Shown here: one piece after another, positions 24,407 through 35,800 of the stretch
Numbering within the stretch: the first letter of the stretch is position 1
Layout of the letters: each line of letters opens with the position of its first letter
Assembly (NCBI GenBank): GCA_008638375.1
Contig: CM018031.1
Span: forward strand, 58,516,688 to 58,580,687
DNA: 64,000 nt
Source: Nyssa sinensis
Taxonomy: Eukaryota; Streptophyta; Magnoliopsida; Cornales; Nyssaceae
Reading direction: 5' to 3'
The notes under the pieces: model-generated
Seen by the model: only the letters and a program-made list of their open reading frames with translations
Databases searched by the model: none
What the model was told of the DNA's origin: nothing
Translations under genes and position numbers: made by a program

Positions 24407-24967
24407 ATAAGAAAGCTTGAAGGAGGCTGATCTTTAACCCAGAACTCGAGGACAAGTATCGGCGTTTGCTACAGCCCTTCCATCGACCTCACGATCAGAT
24501 CATATCTCCGTAGAAACCTGATGGAGGTGAACTTAGTAAAGAATAGGGCTGCCGAGCTAAAGAAGTCGGTGTTGTCTGGCTATACACTGAGCACAAAGAA
24601 GAAAGCCGAGGGCCCGTCCTCTTTTAGGGCAGTTCCCCCTCCTCACAAAAAAAATGAGGACGGATATCGGGGCGTCCGAGGCCACTCATGCTGCCCCTCT
24701 AGAGGTGACCAAAGCTGCTCCTGCTCCCCCTTCGTCCACTTTCTCGAATAGATACCCTTCCACCTCCACCTCAACCTCCTCCACCTCTAAAGTCGGGTTC
24801 AGGTGCCCCGTAGTATGGGGAGGCCGAGTATCGTCCCTCCCTCCATCTCTAATGCGCCTTCAGGGGTAGAGGCCGTGAGGCTTGCCTTCGAAGGGTCCTG
24901 GTCTTCATCCTTCTAGGGTCTGAACCCTCACCAGATTGCCATTGACCTCATGGTGGGCCACGCAAGG

Positions 24968-25031
24968 GTAAGCGCTATTCCAGAAAGGTTTTTGTTATTA
25001 TTTTTACTAACTCTTCTGTTATCGCTTGCAA
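24968..25031 (+). other. Intron 2 of element A antisense gene (acceptor lost)
   Basis: 64 bp, donor CAAGG|GTAAG and end TTGCAA, where element B has TTGCAG at the same place. Without the AG this intron would not be removed at the aligned site. The frame after the junction is uncertain in both elements. Confidence 0.5.
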
Positions 25032-25659
25032 GCTGCTCAGACAATGGTCGCCATCTTGGACTATCCTAAAGACACCGAAAAGGGTCAATCATTTTCAAGC
25101 CGAGCTAGAAGCGACCTGCACCGAGCTCGAGGCCTCCATGTACTGCTATTCGTTCCCTTGAAGAGAAATACAATGTTCTTGAAGGGAAATACAAGGAAGC
25201 GGTGGCTAGCCTAGGCGTTCTTCAGTCCTAGAGGAATAAGTATGTCCTCCGCCTGGATGCAATGAAAAAAGAGTTCAGGGAAGCGGAGGTGGCGACAGCT
25301 CTGAAGCTGTCATCTAGTGTGGAGGAGGTGAACATGTTGGGGCGTGAGTTTGTAGATACCAGATACCTCCTCTTTAGGAAGAGGATTTAGAAATTTTACC
25401 CCGACCTGGACATCTCCGGGGTGGATGACGTGGAGGTGGAATCAAAGTCAACCTCTTCGGAGCCTGCCCCAATCCAGCCAGTTAAGGATGCTTCTACCGA
25501 GGACACTGTGCCTGCTCCCGAGGCTGCTACAGTTGCCATAAACTAGGCTTTTCCTTTTCCCTTTTTTCTTTTTTATAACCTCCAGTCCTTTCAGACTTTG
25601 GTAATAAAAAGTAATTTTTATTCGTCGCCTTTCTTTTATGTATGAGTTTGATATTGTCC

Positions 25660-25995
25660 AGACCTGAAACACTTATGATAAACAAGATAATAAATGGTAC
25701 TCCAGACCTAAAAGCACTACCTCGCAGTCGGGGATCCGGACGTAAAACACTTGTAATAAACAAGATAATAAATGGTACTCCAGACTTGAAAGCACTAACC
25801 CGCAGTCGGGGATCCGGACATAAAACACTTGTAATAAACAAGATAATAAATAGTACTCCAGACCTGAAAGTACTAACCCGAAGTCAGGGATCCAGACGTA
25901 AAGCACTTGTAATAAACAAGATAATAAATGGTACTCTAAACTTGAAAGCACTAACCCATAGTCGAGGATCTAGACGTAAAACACTTACAACAAGG
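25660..25995. repeat. 78-bp tandem array, about 4 copies (element A)
   Basis: Copies start at 25681, 25759, 25837 and 25915 with an exact 78-base period (aacaagataataaat(g/a)gtact ... gcagtcggggatccgg). Because 78 is 26 codons, long open frames run through on both strands, which explains apparent 119- and 92-residue repetitive ORFs that are not genes. The array lies in the 3' untranslated part of the element. Confidence 0.9.
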
Positions 25996-26027
25996 AAGTA
26001 ACAAAACTACCTCTGGCCCGGAACTGG

Positions 26028-26520
26028 ACCAAATCTGGAGATTTGTGCACTAAGCTGAGACCATGCCTATAGCACTTGTACTCGTAGGAGTCTTTTAAGA
26101 GGGACCAGATCTGGAGATTTATGTATTGAGCTGAGACCATGCCTAAAGCAGTTGTGCTCGTAGGAGTCTTTTAAGAGGGACCAGATATGAAGATCTGTGC
26201 ATTGAATTGAGACCATGCCTACAACACTTGTGTTAGTAGGAGTCTTTTAAGATGGACTAGATCTGGAGATCTGTGCATTGAATTGAGACCATGCCTACAA
26301 CACTTGTGCTAGTAGGAGTTTTTTAAGATGCGCTAGATCTGGAGATCTGTATATTGAATTGAGACCATAGCCTACAACACTTGTGCTAGTAGGAGTCTTT
26401 TAAGATAGGACCAGATCTGGAGATCTATGTATTGAATTGAGACCTATGCCTATAACACTTGTGCTAGTAGGAGTATTTTAAGATGGACCAGATCTGAAGA
26501 TCTGTGCATATTCAATTAAG
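26028..26520. repeat. 74-78-bp tandem array, 7 copies (element A)
   Basis: Units begin at about 26028, 26102, 26178, 26254, 26330, 26408 and 26485. The core is ggaccagatctggagat(t/c)tgtg, then gagaccatgcctac(a)acacttgtgct, then gtaggagtcttttaaga. The same core builds the longer array of element B at 59,345-60,360, so the array is inherited within the family. Confidence 0.92.
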
Positions 26521-26589
26521 AAATACTTGTCGAGAGGGAAATGAGTTTTATTGATAATATTTTCTCAAGTGCTTGATATTCCAGGGCCT

Positions 26590-27560
26590 AGGAACGGGCT
26601 TACCGGACATATCTTTTAGCTAGTAGGTTATGGGCCTGAAAATTTTGACGACCTTATAGGACCCCTCCTCAATTTGGGGATAGCTTTCCCCATAGTGGGA
26701 TCCTTGGTATTGGGAAAAACCCTTCTCAGGACAAGGTTGCCAAGCTGAAAATTTAGAAGCTTCACATTCTGACTGAATCTCCTGAGTCATTCTACGCCGA
26801 TATTCCTCAGCCCTTGATACCAGCCTGCTCATCTTATCTCTTCTAGCAGGTCGAGATTTTTTACTAACTGGTGATCATTGGTTTCCTAGGTCGAAGGCTT
26901 CCGACCTTAGTGTGGGCATGCCGATCTTGACTGGAATGGCCGCTTCGGTACCGTATGCAAGTGAGAACGGCGTCTCAGCGGTTGGTATCCTTCTTGTGGT
27001 TCGGCAGGCCCAAAATACCGATGGGAGCTCATCAACCCACTTCCCTTTAGCTTGTTACAATCTCTTTTTGATGGCATTGAGGATAGTACGGTTGGTGACT
27101 TTGGCCTGACCATTAGCCTGGGGGTGCTCTGGCAAGGAGAAGTGGTGGCTAATATGCAAGTCACTACAGAATTTCCCGAATACCTTCCCAGCAACTTGGG
27201 TGCCATTGTCAGAGATGATAACACGAGGTATACTGAACCTGTAGATTATGTTTTTCCACGTGAAATTTTTCACCTCTACTTCAGTAATGTGAGTCAAGGG
27301 TTCTGCTTCCGCCCACTTGGAAAAGTAATCAATAGCTACGAGTAAATATCTTCTGTTCTGCGGGACTTTTGGCAGCGGCCCCATTATATCCATCCCCCAT
27401 TGGGCGAAGGGCCATAGACTGGCAATGGGGGTGAGCTCATGGTGTGGTTGATGCTGATATGAAGCGAAACGCTGACATCTATCGCATTTTTTCACGTACT
27501 CTTTGGCGTGCCTGAGCATGCCAAGCTAATAGTAGCCATGAGTCAGAGCCCGGTGGGCAA
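26590..27560 (-). pseudogene. Integrase, element A
   Basis: Read on the minus strand: a zinc-binding end with KCDRCQRFASYQH, the core with WGMDIMGPLP, DYFSKWAEAEP and ISDNGTQ, then HPQANGQ, and a C-terminal part (27,000 to 26,620) ending near EEGSYKVVKIFRPITY. The first two catalytic Asp residues of the D,D-35-E triad are present, but the Glu after HPQANGQA is Lys. The frame is broken near 27,055 and 26,832. It would have joined element DNA to the host chromosome and cannot do so now. Confidence 0.85.
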
Positions 27561-27725
27561 TGGTTTTACCACTGTTATGGTTTTCATATATTCCTTCATG
27601 AATTTCGGCTAGGACGTATTCGGACTCTTCTAGGGGATAAGCATCTTAGGAGAGGCTAGGGTATATGACCTACGGTAGAGCTTCCCATTTACGATAAGGT
27701 ACCGTGTTGCTTTGATCCGTATATT

Positions 27726-28345
27726 CTAGGCTTGGTTCTTGTCCACTAGGAGTTTCCCATCTTTCAGGTACAAAAGGATAGGCGTCCTCCAGTCTTGACT
27801 TTGTTCTAAGGAACGTGTGGACAGAGCTTCTTCGATACTTGGCGTAACTTGGAAAGAGACACCGATTTTGAAATCCCCATCAAATTTGAGGTGAGAGGCC
27901 ATGTTTGCTAAGGTATCGACTCGGGTGTTCTGACATCTCTCGATCTTATGGATAGTGAACTCTGAGAAAGATTTCTTCAGCGAATCCACCAATTCTGCAT
28001 ATCTGATCATTCTGCGTCTTTGGCGGTGAATTCTCCCAAGACCTGGCTCACTACTAGTTGGGAATCAGAAAATGCCTCGAGACTCTGAGCTTCGCATTCT
28101 AGAGCTGACCTCATACTAAAGATTAGCGCTTCATACTCATCTTTGTTATTTGAAGCTCTGAACCCTAGGGTAACCGCCTTCCCTATTGCAACCCCGTATA
28201 GGGATCGGAGCACAATGCCTACTCCAAAACCTTTGTCAGTAGACGAACCGTCAGCGTATAGCTGCCACACCGCTATACCGGTATTGATCATGGGTTCGTC
28301 GTGCAGCGCTGGAGTGAATTCTGTGACAAAATCTGCCAAGGCTTG
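27726..28345 (-). pseudogene. Second (archaeal-like) RNase H, element A
   Basis: Frames at 28,007-28,339 and 27,726-28,010 encode a type-I RNase H: LYADGSS with the first Asp, NNKDEYEAL with Glu, FSDSQLV with Asp, and downstream NTRVDTLANMAS, the final Asp region. It follows an older gypsy RNase H in the same polyprotein. This tandem arrangement is a known trait of Tat elements, where the added domain keeps the catalytic residues. A frameshift separates the two frames near 28,008. Confidence 0.85.
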
Positions 28346-28349
28346 GCCT

Positions 28350-28880
28350 TTAATGGAGGTTCAGGGTACATAGGATATATCGAATTCTCCCAATTCCATA
28401 GACCACTTGACCATGCGCCCTGAGATGTCAGGTTTGTGCAAAATGGCCTTTAAAGGGTAGGACGTTGGGATCACAATAGGGTGCACTTGAAAATAAGGTC
28501 TGAGCTTTCGAGTAGAGATTATTAGGGCGAACACCAACTTTTTTACCTCGGGATACCTCTTCTCTGTATCCAGAAGAGCTTTGTTGACATAAAATACCAG
28601 ATTCTGACTCCCCATTTCTTCTCGAACAAGTGCCGAGCTTACGGCATTCTTTGACACCACGAGGTACATGTAGAGCTTTTCCCCTTGTATTGGTTTGGAT
28701 CGGAGGTCGGGGAATGCCATATATTGCTTTAGTTTTTGGAAGACCCTGTCGTAGTCAAAGGTCCATTCAAGGGCGTGGTTCCCCCTCAGGGCTTTGAAGA
28801 ACGGAAGGCAGCGATCAGTGGACCTGGAAATGAATTTATTCAGAGCTGCAATCCTGCCGTTCAATGCTTAGACGTCCTTC
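28350..28880 (-). pseudogene. Gypsy RNase H / connection region, element A
   Basis: The frame at 28,361-28,864 encodes the usual Ty3/gypsy RNase H position: KPIQGEKLYMYLVVSKNAVSSALVREE, then KRYPEVKKLVFALI and RKLRPYFQ. The catalytic Asp expected where VVS stands is absent, as is typical of Tat elements that rely on the second RNase H. A stop separates it from the reverse transcriptase. Confidence 0.8.
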
Positions 28881-29760
28881 TTGGACCTCGGTAGCTCCAA
28901 CTCTGTCAATGCTTTAATCTGTGAAGGGTCTGCCTCTACCCCTCTTTGTGAAATCAGGAAACCAAGCAATTTCCCTTGGTGACCCCAAAGGTACACTTTG
29001 CAAGGTTTAACTTCATTTTATGTTGCTTCAATATGTTGAAGGTCAGCCTTAAATGCAGGATATGTTCGTTCTTCTTCTGGCTCTTGACCAACGTATCGTC
29101 TATGTAAACCTCCATCGTGCTACCTATCAAGGGCTTAAACATTCTGTTTACCAACCGCTGGTACGTGGCACCGGCATTCTTCAATCGAAACGGCATCACC
29201 CTGTAGCAGTAGAGACCTCGTTCAAAGATGAAGGATGTCTTTTCCTGGTCTGGGGGATACATCTGGATCTGGTTGTATCTGGAATACGCGTCCATGAAAC
29301 TCATTAGCTCATGGCCTGCAATCGCATCAACCAGCCAGTCGATTCTTGGGAGGGGAAAGCTATCCTTGGGGCATGCCTTATTGAGATCGGTATAATTGAC
29401 GCAGACTCGCCATTTGTCATTCTTTTTCTTGGCAAGGACGGTGTTGGCGAGACATTTCGAGTAGAACACTTGCCTAATCATTTTGGCGTCCAAAAGCCTT
29501 TGGACCTCATCGTTAATGATTTTGTGTTGCTTAGGGAGCGAAGGTTCTTCTCCTCTGTCTCACAAGAGGATGGTTCAGATTGGTTATCAGCAGGGAAATA
29601 AGAGCGGGATCTATTCCCTCCATATCCTTAGTTTTCCAGGAAAAAACTGATAGATTATCCTTCAAGAACTCAATGATCTCATCCCGCTCAGACTGAGACA
29701 AGTCTGCGCCTAGTTGTAAGTAACGCTCTCCCCCTTTAGAACTCACCAATACCTTAACGG
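28880..29760 (-). pseudogene. Reverse transcriptase, element A
   Basis: Minus-strand segments at 29,531-29,749 (EIIEFLKDNLSVFSWK) and 28,954-29,493 encode RT motifs: NDKWRVCVNYTDLNKACPKDSFPLPRID split by residue changes, MDAYSRYNQIQM with the first catalytic Asp, RLKNAGATYQRLVN, and the YIDD box. The fingers-palm region is recognisable throughout, but stops and frameshifts near 29,500 and 28,950 break it. It copied element RNA into DNA. Confidence 0.9.
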
Positions 29761-29893
29761 GCTCCTATATTGGTGATGCCAAGCTTTCTCTCCCTCTGGG
29801 GCTCAGTGGCTCATCAATCTCGGAGGGACATTCCGTAGTCTTGTGAAGTCCAGAAGGCGCAGAACATCGATCCTCCTGAGGTATTTGTAATTG

Positions 29894-30487
29894 TTATTTC
29901 GACGCCTTTTCTTTTAACGCCACAGTGTGGCATTCCCGAGCTGTTGGCTGGCAGCCTCTTATGGTGTAGACCTTATCATTCTGGACGTATTTCAGACATT
30001 GATGGAGGGTTGAAGTGACTGCCCCCATTTGGTGGAGCCATGGTCTTTTGATGATGATGTTGTAGGGAGATTTGGAGTCCACGACCATATATTCTGAGAT
30101 TAGTGTCTTCTGAGCGTCCCCTTCTCCTATTGAGGTCATTAGATCTATCTTGCCCATCGGTGAACTCAGGCTCTCATCGAATCCTGTCATCACAGCGGTG
30201 GTAGCCTTGAGGTCACCAATGTTGAGCTTCATGTGCCGGAATGGTTTATAAAACAACACGTTGGTAGAGCTCCCTGTGTCCACCAACACTCTCATAATTT
30301 CAAAATTTGTTACTCTAAGTGAGATAACGAGGGCGTCATTGTGAGGGCAATGCACACCGACAAGGTCCAGCTCTAAGAACTGAATATGTGGTAGGGGCCT
30401 TGGCCTTTTCTCAATCATATAGATTTGGAGGACACTTGGTTCGACCCTTGCCTCCCGAACGTAGCGCTTCCTTGCTCCGTTGGACAT
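29894..30487 (-). CDS. Aspartic protease segment, element A
   Basis: This open segment of gag-pol carries the retropepsin active site LVDTGSSTNVLF and downstream IIIKRPWLHQMGAV. The protease would cleave the Gag-Pol polyprotein. The segment itself is uninterrupted, but it is out of continuity with broken neighbours, so no functional polyprotein is expected. Confidence 0.85.
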   Translation of the reverse strand: MSNGARKRYVREARVEPSVLQIYMIEKRPRPLPHIQFLELDLVGVHCPHNDALVISLRVTNFEIMRVLVDTGSSTNVLFYKPFRHMKLNIGDLKATTAVMTGFDESLSSPMGKIDLMTSIGEGDAQKTLISEYMVVDSKSPYNIIIKRPWLHQMGAVTSTLHQCLKYVQNDKVYTIRGCQPTARECHTVALKEKASK

Positions 30488-30549
30488 CCCAGCTAACGAG
30501 CTGTCGGTATGAAGACGAAAATGATTTGATTATTCTAGCGTGGTTGCTC

Positions 30550-32228
30550 GTTCCGAGCCTCCCCTTGTTCGGGCCTCTGATCCTGTCTCTTCTGCTGTGG
30601 CCTATCATTTCGAGAATTTTGCCTTCCATCTTGTTGGACAAATTCCCTCAAACGTCTCTATTGGATCAGATGTTCAATCTCTTGTTTGAGGATCCTGCAT
30701 TCCTCGGTAGTGTGTCCGTGATCCCTGTGGAAGTCGTAATATTTGCTGCGATCTCTGGTGTTCGGAATGCTTTTTAGAGGCTCTGGCCATCTCAGATCTT
30801 CTCGTGTCCGGACCTATTGGAGGATGTGGGTGAGGGATGCATTCAAAGGTGTGAATGCCCTGAATTTTCCAGAATTAGGACTAGAGTTCTGGACACCGTG
30901 ATCTTTTCGAGCTTCCTTCCCCTTTTCTTGATGCTGCTGGGGTCCTATTTCTAGGTGTTATCATCCTTCTAAGCTTGCTCCTTGGATTTTTGGAAGGACG
31001 TCTTTGTATCCTCCAGATTTATATACTTCCATGCTCGCTCCATGAGCGATGTCATGTCGGCAGGAGGATTTTTCGTTAAGGAATCATGGAATCGCCCGGC
31101 GCCCAGTCCCGCGTGGAGGGCTGCTACTAAGAAGCTTAGACTGCAGTCCGTAACCTCCGTGAGCTCGGAGTTGAATCAAGCGATTTACTCCCAAAGTGAC
31201 TCCCCCCTTATGTTGCTTTATCGACAGGAAGAAATTCGAGGGCCCTTCCTGAACCTTTTGCTGGTTAAAAATCAATCAAGGAACCGTCTGCTAAGCTCAT
31301 GAAAATTAGGGACTAACTCTTGTGGGAGACTGTGGAACCACCTTAGAGCGGCGCCTTTGAGACTTATTATGAATATACGACATAGGAAGGCGTCGGTAGT
31401 CCCATGCAGAGCCATCGTGTGTTGATAATGGGAGAGATGGTCTCCAGGGTCTTCTGACTTGTCATACGGGGTGAACTTCGGGACAACGAATTTATGGGGG
31501 CGCTCCTCTGCTATTATGGCTAGGGTGAATGGAGTGGTGAATCTTTCGAACAGCTTCGCTAGCTCATCCTACTTAGGAGGGAGGTTGTCCTCCCTAGTAA
31601 GGGCTGCTTGTTCAATTGAATCCGCTACCTCTTCCACCTCAGAGGTGTTCTGGATGGGGTTGGCTGATGCCGCCCTGGCATGACGGCCTCAGGTCCCGTG
31701 TGTAAGGGGTGCTCCTGCCTGGCAACAGTATGATTCGGTTGCCCTTGAAGTGGGGGAATTGGTGCCCACGGGGGCTGGAGATCTGATTGCACTGGTTCAG
31801 CCCCCGAATTTGCAGGGCTCAAGATCCTTGTCCTGCTATGATAATGGACAGTAGGACGAGGATTCGGCATCCCTCCTCCAAGGACGTTTGACGACTGGGG
31901 ATCACCTCCGGCATGAATAGTGCCCTGAGGATGCGACGAACGTGCAATGGGATCTTCCTCATCATGATGTCTTCTGTCAGGGGTGGAAGGGAGTTGAGTT
32001 CCTCTTTCAGGCACGTCTTGCGGAAGATGGGCAGGGCGGCTTTGTAGGTTCTGGGTCAGAGAAGCCAAAACCTGAGATATCACAAAGAGTTGCTCCTGGA
32101 TTAGATCAGACTGTCGATGAATCTGATCAAGCTGCTGCTACACATGATTAGGGGTTTCCCAGCTTCTCATTCTCGGCTTGAAAGCTGGTTCTGGGAACCT
32201 AGGTCTTAGACTGAAGATTAGGAGCCAT
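30550..32228 (-). pseudogene. gag, element A
   Basis: Read on the minus strand from ATG at 32,228 (MAPNLQSK, then a stop), through a Pro/Gln-rich N-terminal part (frame 31,625-32,083), a gag capsid segment around 31,470-31,090 (TTDPYDHLSHYQ-like, then GAALRWFHSLP-like, then KVQEGPSNFFLSIKQ) and a nucleic-acid binding motif near 30,700-30,760 (YYDFHRDHGHTTEEC). Several stops and frameshifts are present. Gag would form the virus-like particle. Confidence 0.8.
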
Positions 32229-32277
32229 GACAAAGAAGATGCTTCTGAGACAACAGAATTAACAAGAAAGACTGTCG

Positions 32278-32296
32278 GTTCTCATAGACGACGCCA
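32278..32296 (-). other. Element A primer-binding site
   Basis: Three bases inside the 5' LTR end, the minus strand reads TGGCGTCGTCTATGAGAAC. The initial TGG is complementary to the CCA end of a tRNA, as expected for the minus-strand primer. The priming tRNA was not assigned. Confidence 0.6.
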
Positions 32297-32299
32297 AGC

Positions 32300-32820
32300 T
32301 GATGCTATACTTTTCTGATCTGTCGGTGCTTTGCTCTTCGTCGGTATAAAATCTGAAAAGAAAGGGAGTTAAAGTGCCTCCGGAATGGTTCCGATGGTAG
32401 CTACTCCGGTGATGAAGTTAGTAGAGAATAAGTAAAACTGATAAGGAGATAATTCATTATGTTCAGACGCGTACCTTAAAGGCGACAATTATAGGATAGT
32501 TGTCTTCCAAAATGGGTAAGATTTGGTACCGTGAAATTTGGGATTCACTATTTTCCGGAGGTGGCAATCTCATTATTACCACCTGCCTCACTGTTTCACA
32601 TTGTTACCTGTTTCACTGTTCCACATCGCTACCTGCCTCATCGTTCTGAGGTCGGTAGGCTAAGATGATGCTGATGATGAGGTTGGTACCACCGAGAACT
32701 AGTGCTTCCGAGTCTGCTGATCCGATATCAGATCTGTATACCTAGTTACTTCATGACCTGCATACAGTAAAATCAGACACGTGTCAAGTTCATATTAGTC
32801 CATTTATTTTTAACGTATCA
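32300..32820 (-). repeat. Element A 5' LTR
   Basis: 521 bp, starting TGATGCTATAC and ending AACGTATCA, matching the 3' LTR at 22,686-23,208. It would carry the promoter for the gag-pol transcript. Many of the differences from the other LTR are C/T or G/A changes, as expected from decay of methylated cytosines. Confidence 0.92.
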
Positions 32821-35800
32821 ATATATATATATATATATATATATATTGTATGATATACAAATATAGATAAAATAATAACAGTCATTTTTACATAAAGATT
32901 TGCGATCTTTCACTATAAGAAAAAAGAATATGGAGACAAAAGAGGTGGATAAAGGAAAAGGAAAGATAGCAACCGACAAAGATGGCATACGCTTACCGAA
33001 GACATTAAACAAAACATCCACTTCTTTGTTGTAACATTCTTGGCTTTTTCTTGTCCCTAAAAATTCTTTATTGTTTTCGAGTGCACAAAAGAATCATCAT
33101 CCAGGCCCGCATTTAAATCTTGATGCTTGCTTTTCCCCTACTTTTACCTATATATATATATATACATAATAGTAATTTGTATGTGCCATATACCTGCTAC
33201 TTTATCTATGATTCATTTTTGGACAGTATTATGATTGTTATAAGCAGGACTCAGGTAATATCAATCGCTGAATATAGTAATGAATAAGATTGTGACAGAA
33301 GTAGATAAAAGAAAGAAGTAGATGCCACGGAAACCAACTACAATCATTTTTATATAAGTAATAGATATATTCTAATCTTCATACACTTGAGTCCTTTTGG
33401 GGAGTTTCTGATTTTAGAGAATTAAATATGAAGCATCGTATTTGAAAATTTGATTATTACTTTGTTATTCAAGTATATAGTAAAAATTAGATAAAAGTAA
33501 TTTTATTTTTACCTTTTGTATTGTATATATTAGATAATATATAAGTGGTGGACTTACAACTTGTTTAGATGGAGAGAATTAAATAAAAAAAAAATGAGAG
33601 AATAAGAGAAAAAGTTTGAAAATTTTAACCCCCTTAGAGAGAAAAGAAAGTGTAATTAACGAATTTTTTAAAATATTAAAAATACCCAAAAATAAAATGA
33701 TTAAAAATTCTAAACATAAAAGAAAAAAAAAAAAAAGAGTATCGTCATTAAATGATTTTTTATACTTTTCTTTTCTTTCCTACTAATCATTCAAATAAAA
33801 AATATTAACTTTTTTTTTTCTCTTATAAACTATCAAACAAGATAAAGATGAACATTTTATTTTATTTTATCTTCTTTTCTTTTCTTTTCTCTTTTCTTTA
33901 ATTTTAAATTTTCTTTTTTCTTTTAAACTTCCAAACGAACTGTTAAAAATAAAGCTTATAAAAATTAAAATTGTATTTATAAATAATAATAAAAAAAGGA
34001 ATTTTATAATGTTGGCTTAAAAATACAAATACAAACACAAAAACAAATATAAATATAAAATTTTATTCATAAAGCAAAAAATAATAAAAAATTAGGGCAT
34101 CCAATACTGTCGAGTCAACCATTTTGGATCCTCAACCTTTAATGTTTGTCGATAACCAAATATTTGAATCTGAAGTGATTATTTTGACACTTTTTATTTA
34201 TATTTTAATGTCCACTAAGCAGTTAAGTTTCTGGAAGGCTACACAATTGAATACGTGACATTTTTTTATGATTATCTTCTCCCGCAACCATCTTTCAGAA
34301 AAACATTAGTTATTGTTTCTTAATTCTAATGTTGTTCTGACTAGTGACATGTTTTAATGTACTTTTAAATCATGTGTCATTTTTTATTGTCTCAATCCAT
34401 TTTTTAAGCAGGGAGATCTCTTTCTCAATTTTATCATACGAAAAAGTAAAATTTTCGCAAAAGTAGATTAAATCCTATGATAGGGAGAGTACCTATTTAT
34501 TTTTAAATTTTTGCTTTTATTATTTATTTATTTTATTAAATTTATTGTAATTAATATATTTGAAACAAAATTTTATGTGTGTTAAAATAAGAAATAAGTA
34601 TTTTAATAGAGAGTTAAAATGGCATTATTATTTTTTTCAAACATATAACTCTATAAAATTTATTTAATTTTTTAATAAATAACTAAAAAATATCATTATA
34701 AATATTAATTATGTAACACAAAACTTCTTTATTAATTTATTTTATATAATCAGGATTGTATGAGGTTTCTTTACCAACCATGCTTCCGCAAAAAAAAAAA
34801 AAAAATTATCCCCAAACTCATTTAAATCTTGTAACAGGCAGTGACGGGATGGGTTTTCCATTTATTTTTTAAATTTTTATTTATTTATTTATTTTATTAA
34901 ATTAATTATAATTAACACATTTCAAACAAAATATTACATGTGTTAAAATATGAAATATGCATGCTAATAGCTAATTAGAATGATATTATTTTCTTTTTCA
35001 AAAATATTACTCTATCAAGTTTGTATAAACTTTTAATAAGTGACTAAAAATACTATTATAAACATTAATTATATAGCATAAAATTCTTTTATTATTTTAT
35101 TTTATATAATTAGAGTGAGACTGAACAGGTGCCTTCTTCTGAAGCCCGTCCCAAATTCTAACGATGTGAAGAAACCTTTCCCAAACCCAGCCCGTTAGAG
35201 ACGCGGTTAACAGATTTCCAACTGGAAAATCATATGTTTCTTCTCATTTATCATTAAAAAAAATTCCAGAGACTAACTAACCAAAAATAACAGAAACATC
35301 ACCAATGGGCTCTAATTTAATTGGTCTCACCTAATCATTCCAGTAGAGAGATAGGGTGGGTGGCGTATTAGATAATTTCCAGGTCCTTGAGTTGAGTTTA
35401 GGTTTCCTAAGGAAAATTTTTCCCTTAACCCGGACCCAAAAATAAAAAATAACAAAAAAATAAATAAATCAAGAAATAGGGACATTCCCTCAAAAATGGT
35501 CTAAAGATCCAATACCCAATGGCCTCGTGTTATTTTTCGTTTCAATTTCTTCTGAGTGAGTATTGCATGAAAGGCTGTCTCCAGGTTTGAATCTTATGGC
35601 ATATGTTCATACATACATACATACATAAACATATATAGTTATATACGCACAAAAGCGATCATAGTTCTTCTGGCTTTGTAGGATCTGTTCAGAGATGGAC
35701 ACGCTAGTTAGGGACAAACAGAGTGACAGGATACATATATGTGTGTGTGTCACCGCTTTTACTGAGTCGGTTTAAAAAATTCACTAACCCAAACCAAACA

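Larger units (their letters stand above)
23641..25546 (+). pseudogene. Antisense extra gene (aORF), element A
   Basis: This gene runs opposite to gag-pol. It starts ATG at 23,641 with MSDSDIHS, followed by a Ser/acid-rich region and a domain around GEICAYLKWFEIG of the 'putative gypsy type transposon' kind. Alignment with element B shows two introns: 24,312-24,406 (G|GTGAG...TTTTGCAG|AT, phase 1) and 24,968-25,031 (AGG|GTAAG...TTGCAA|GCT, phase 0; the acceptor AG has become AA). The C-terminal part is coiled-coil-like (QAELEAT..ELEAS) and ends near VAIN with TAG at 25,544-25,546. An AATAAA lies at 25,603-25,608. Lesions: one extra base near 23,988 shifts the frame just before a conserved RFPLHP-like segment, and a TGA follows the first intron. 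The cellular role is unknown; relatives are additional ORFs of Tat elements. Confidence 0.75.
22686..32820 (-). mobile_element. Element A: complete Tat-type Ty3/gypsy LTR retrotransposon
   Basis: This is a 10.1-kb element read on the minus strand. The two LTRs (about 522 bp, TG...CA) bound, in transcript order, a primer-binding site, gag, protease, reverse transcriptase, a gypsy RNase H, a second RNase H, integrase, two tandem-repeat arrays, an opposite-strand extra gene and a polypurine tract. Integrase following RNase H places it in Ty3/gypsy; the second RNase H and the antisense extra ORF point to the Tat lineage. The bases flanking both ends are ATATA, consistent with a 5-bp target duplication inside an (AT)n microsatellite. 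The LTRs differ by roughly a tenth by eye, mostly transitions, so insertion is old. Stops and frameshifts occur throughout, so it is non-autonomous. Confidence 0.93.

Noticed and set aside
25642..26001. 119-residue plus-strand and 92-residue minus-strand repetitive ORFs
   Set aside because: They are a by-product of a 78-bp (26-codon) tandem array that happens to lack stops; the repeat is non-coding 3' sequence of element A.
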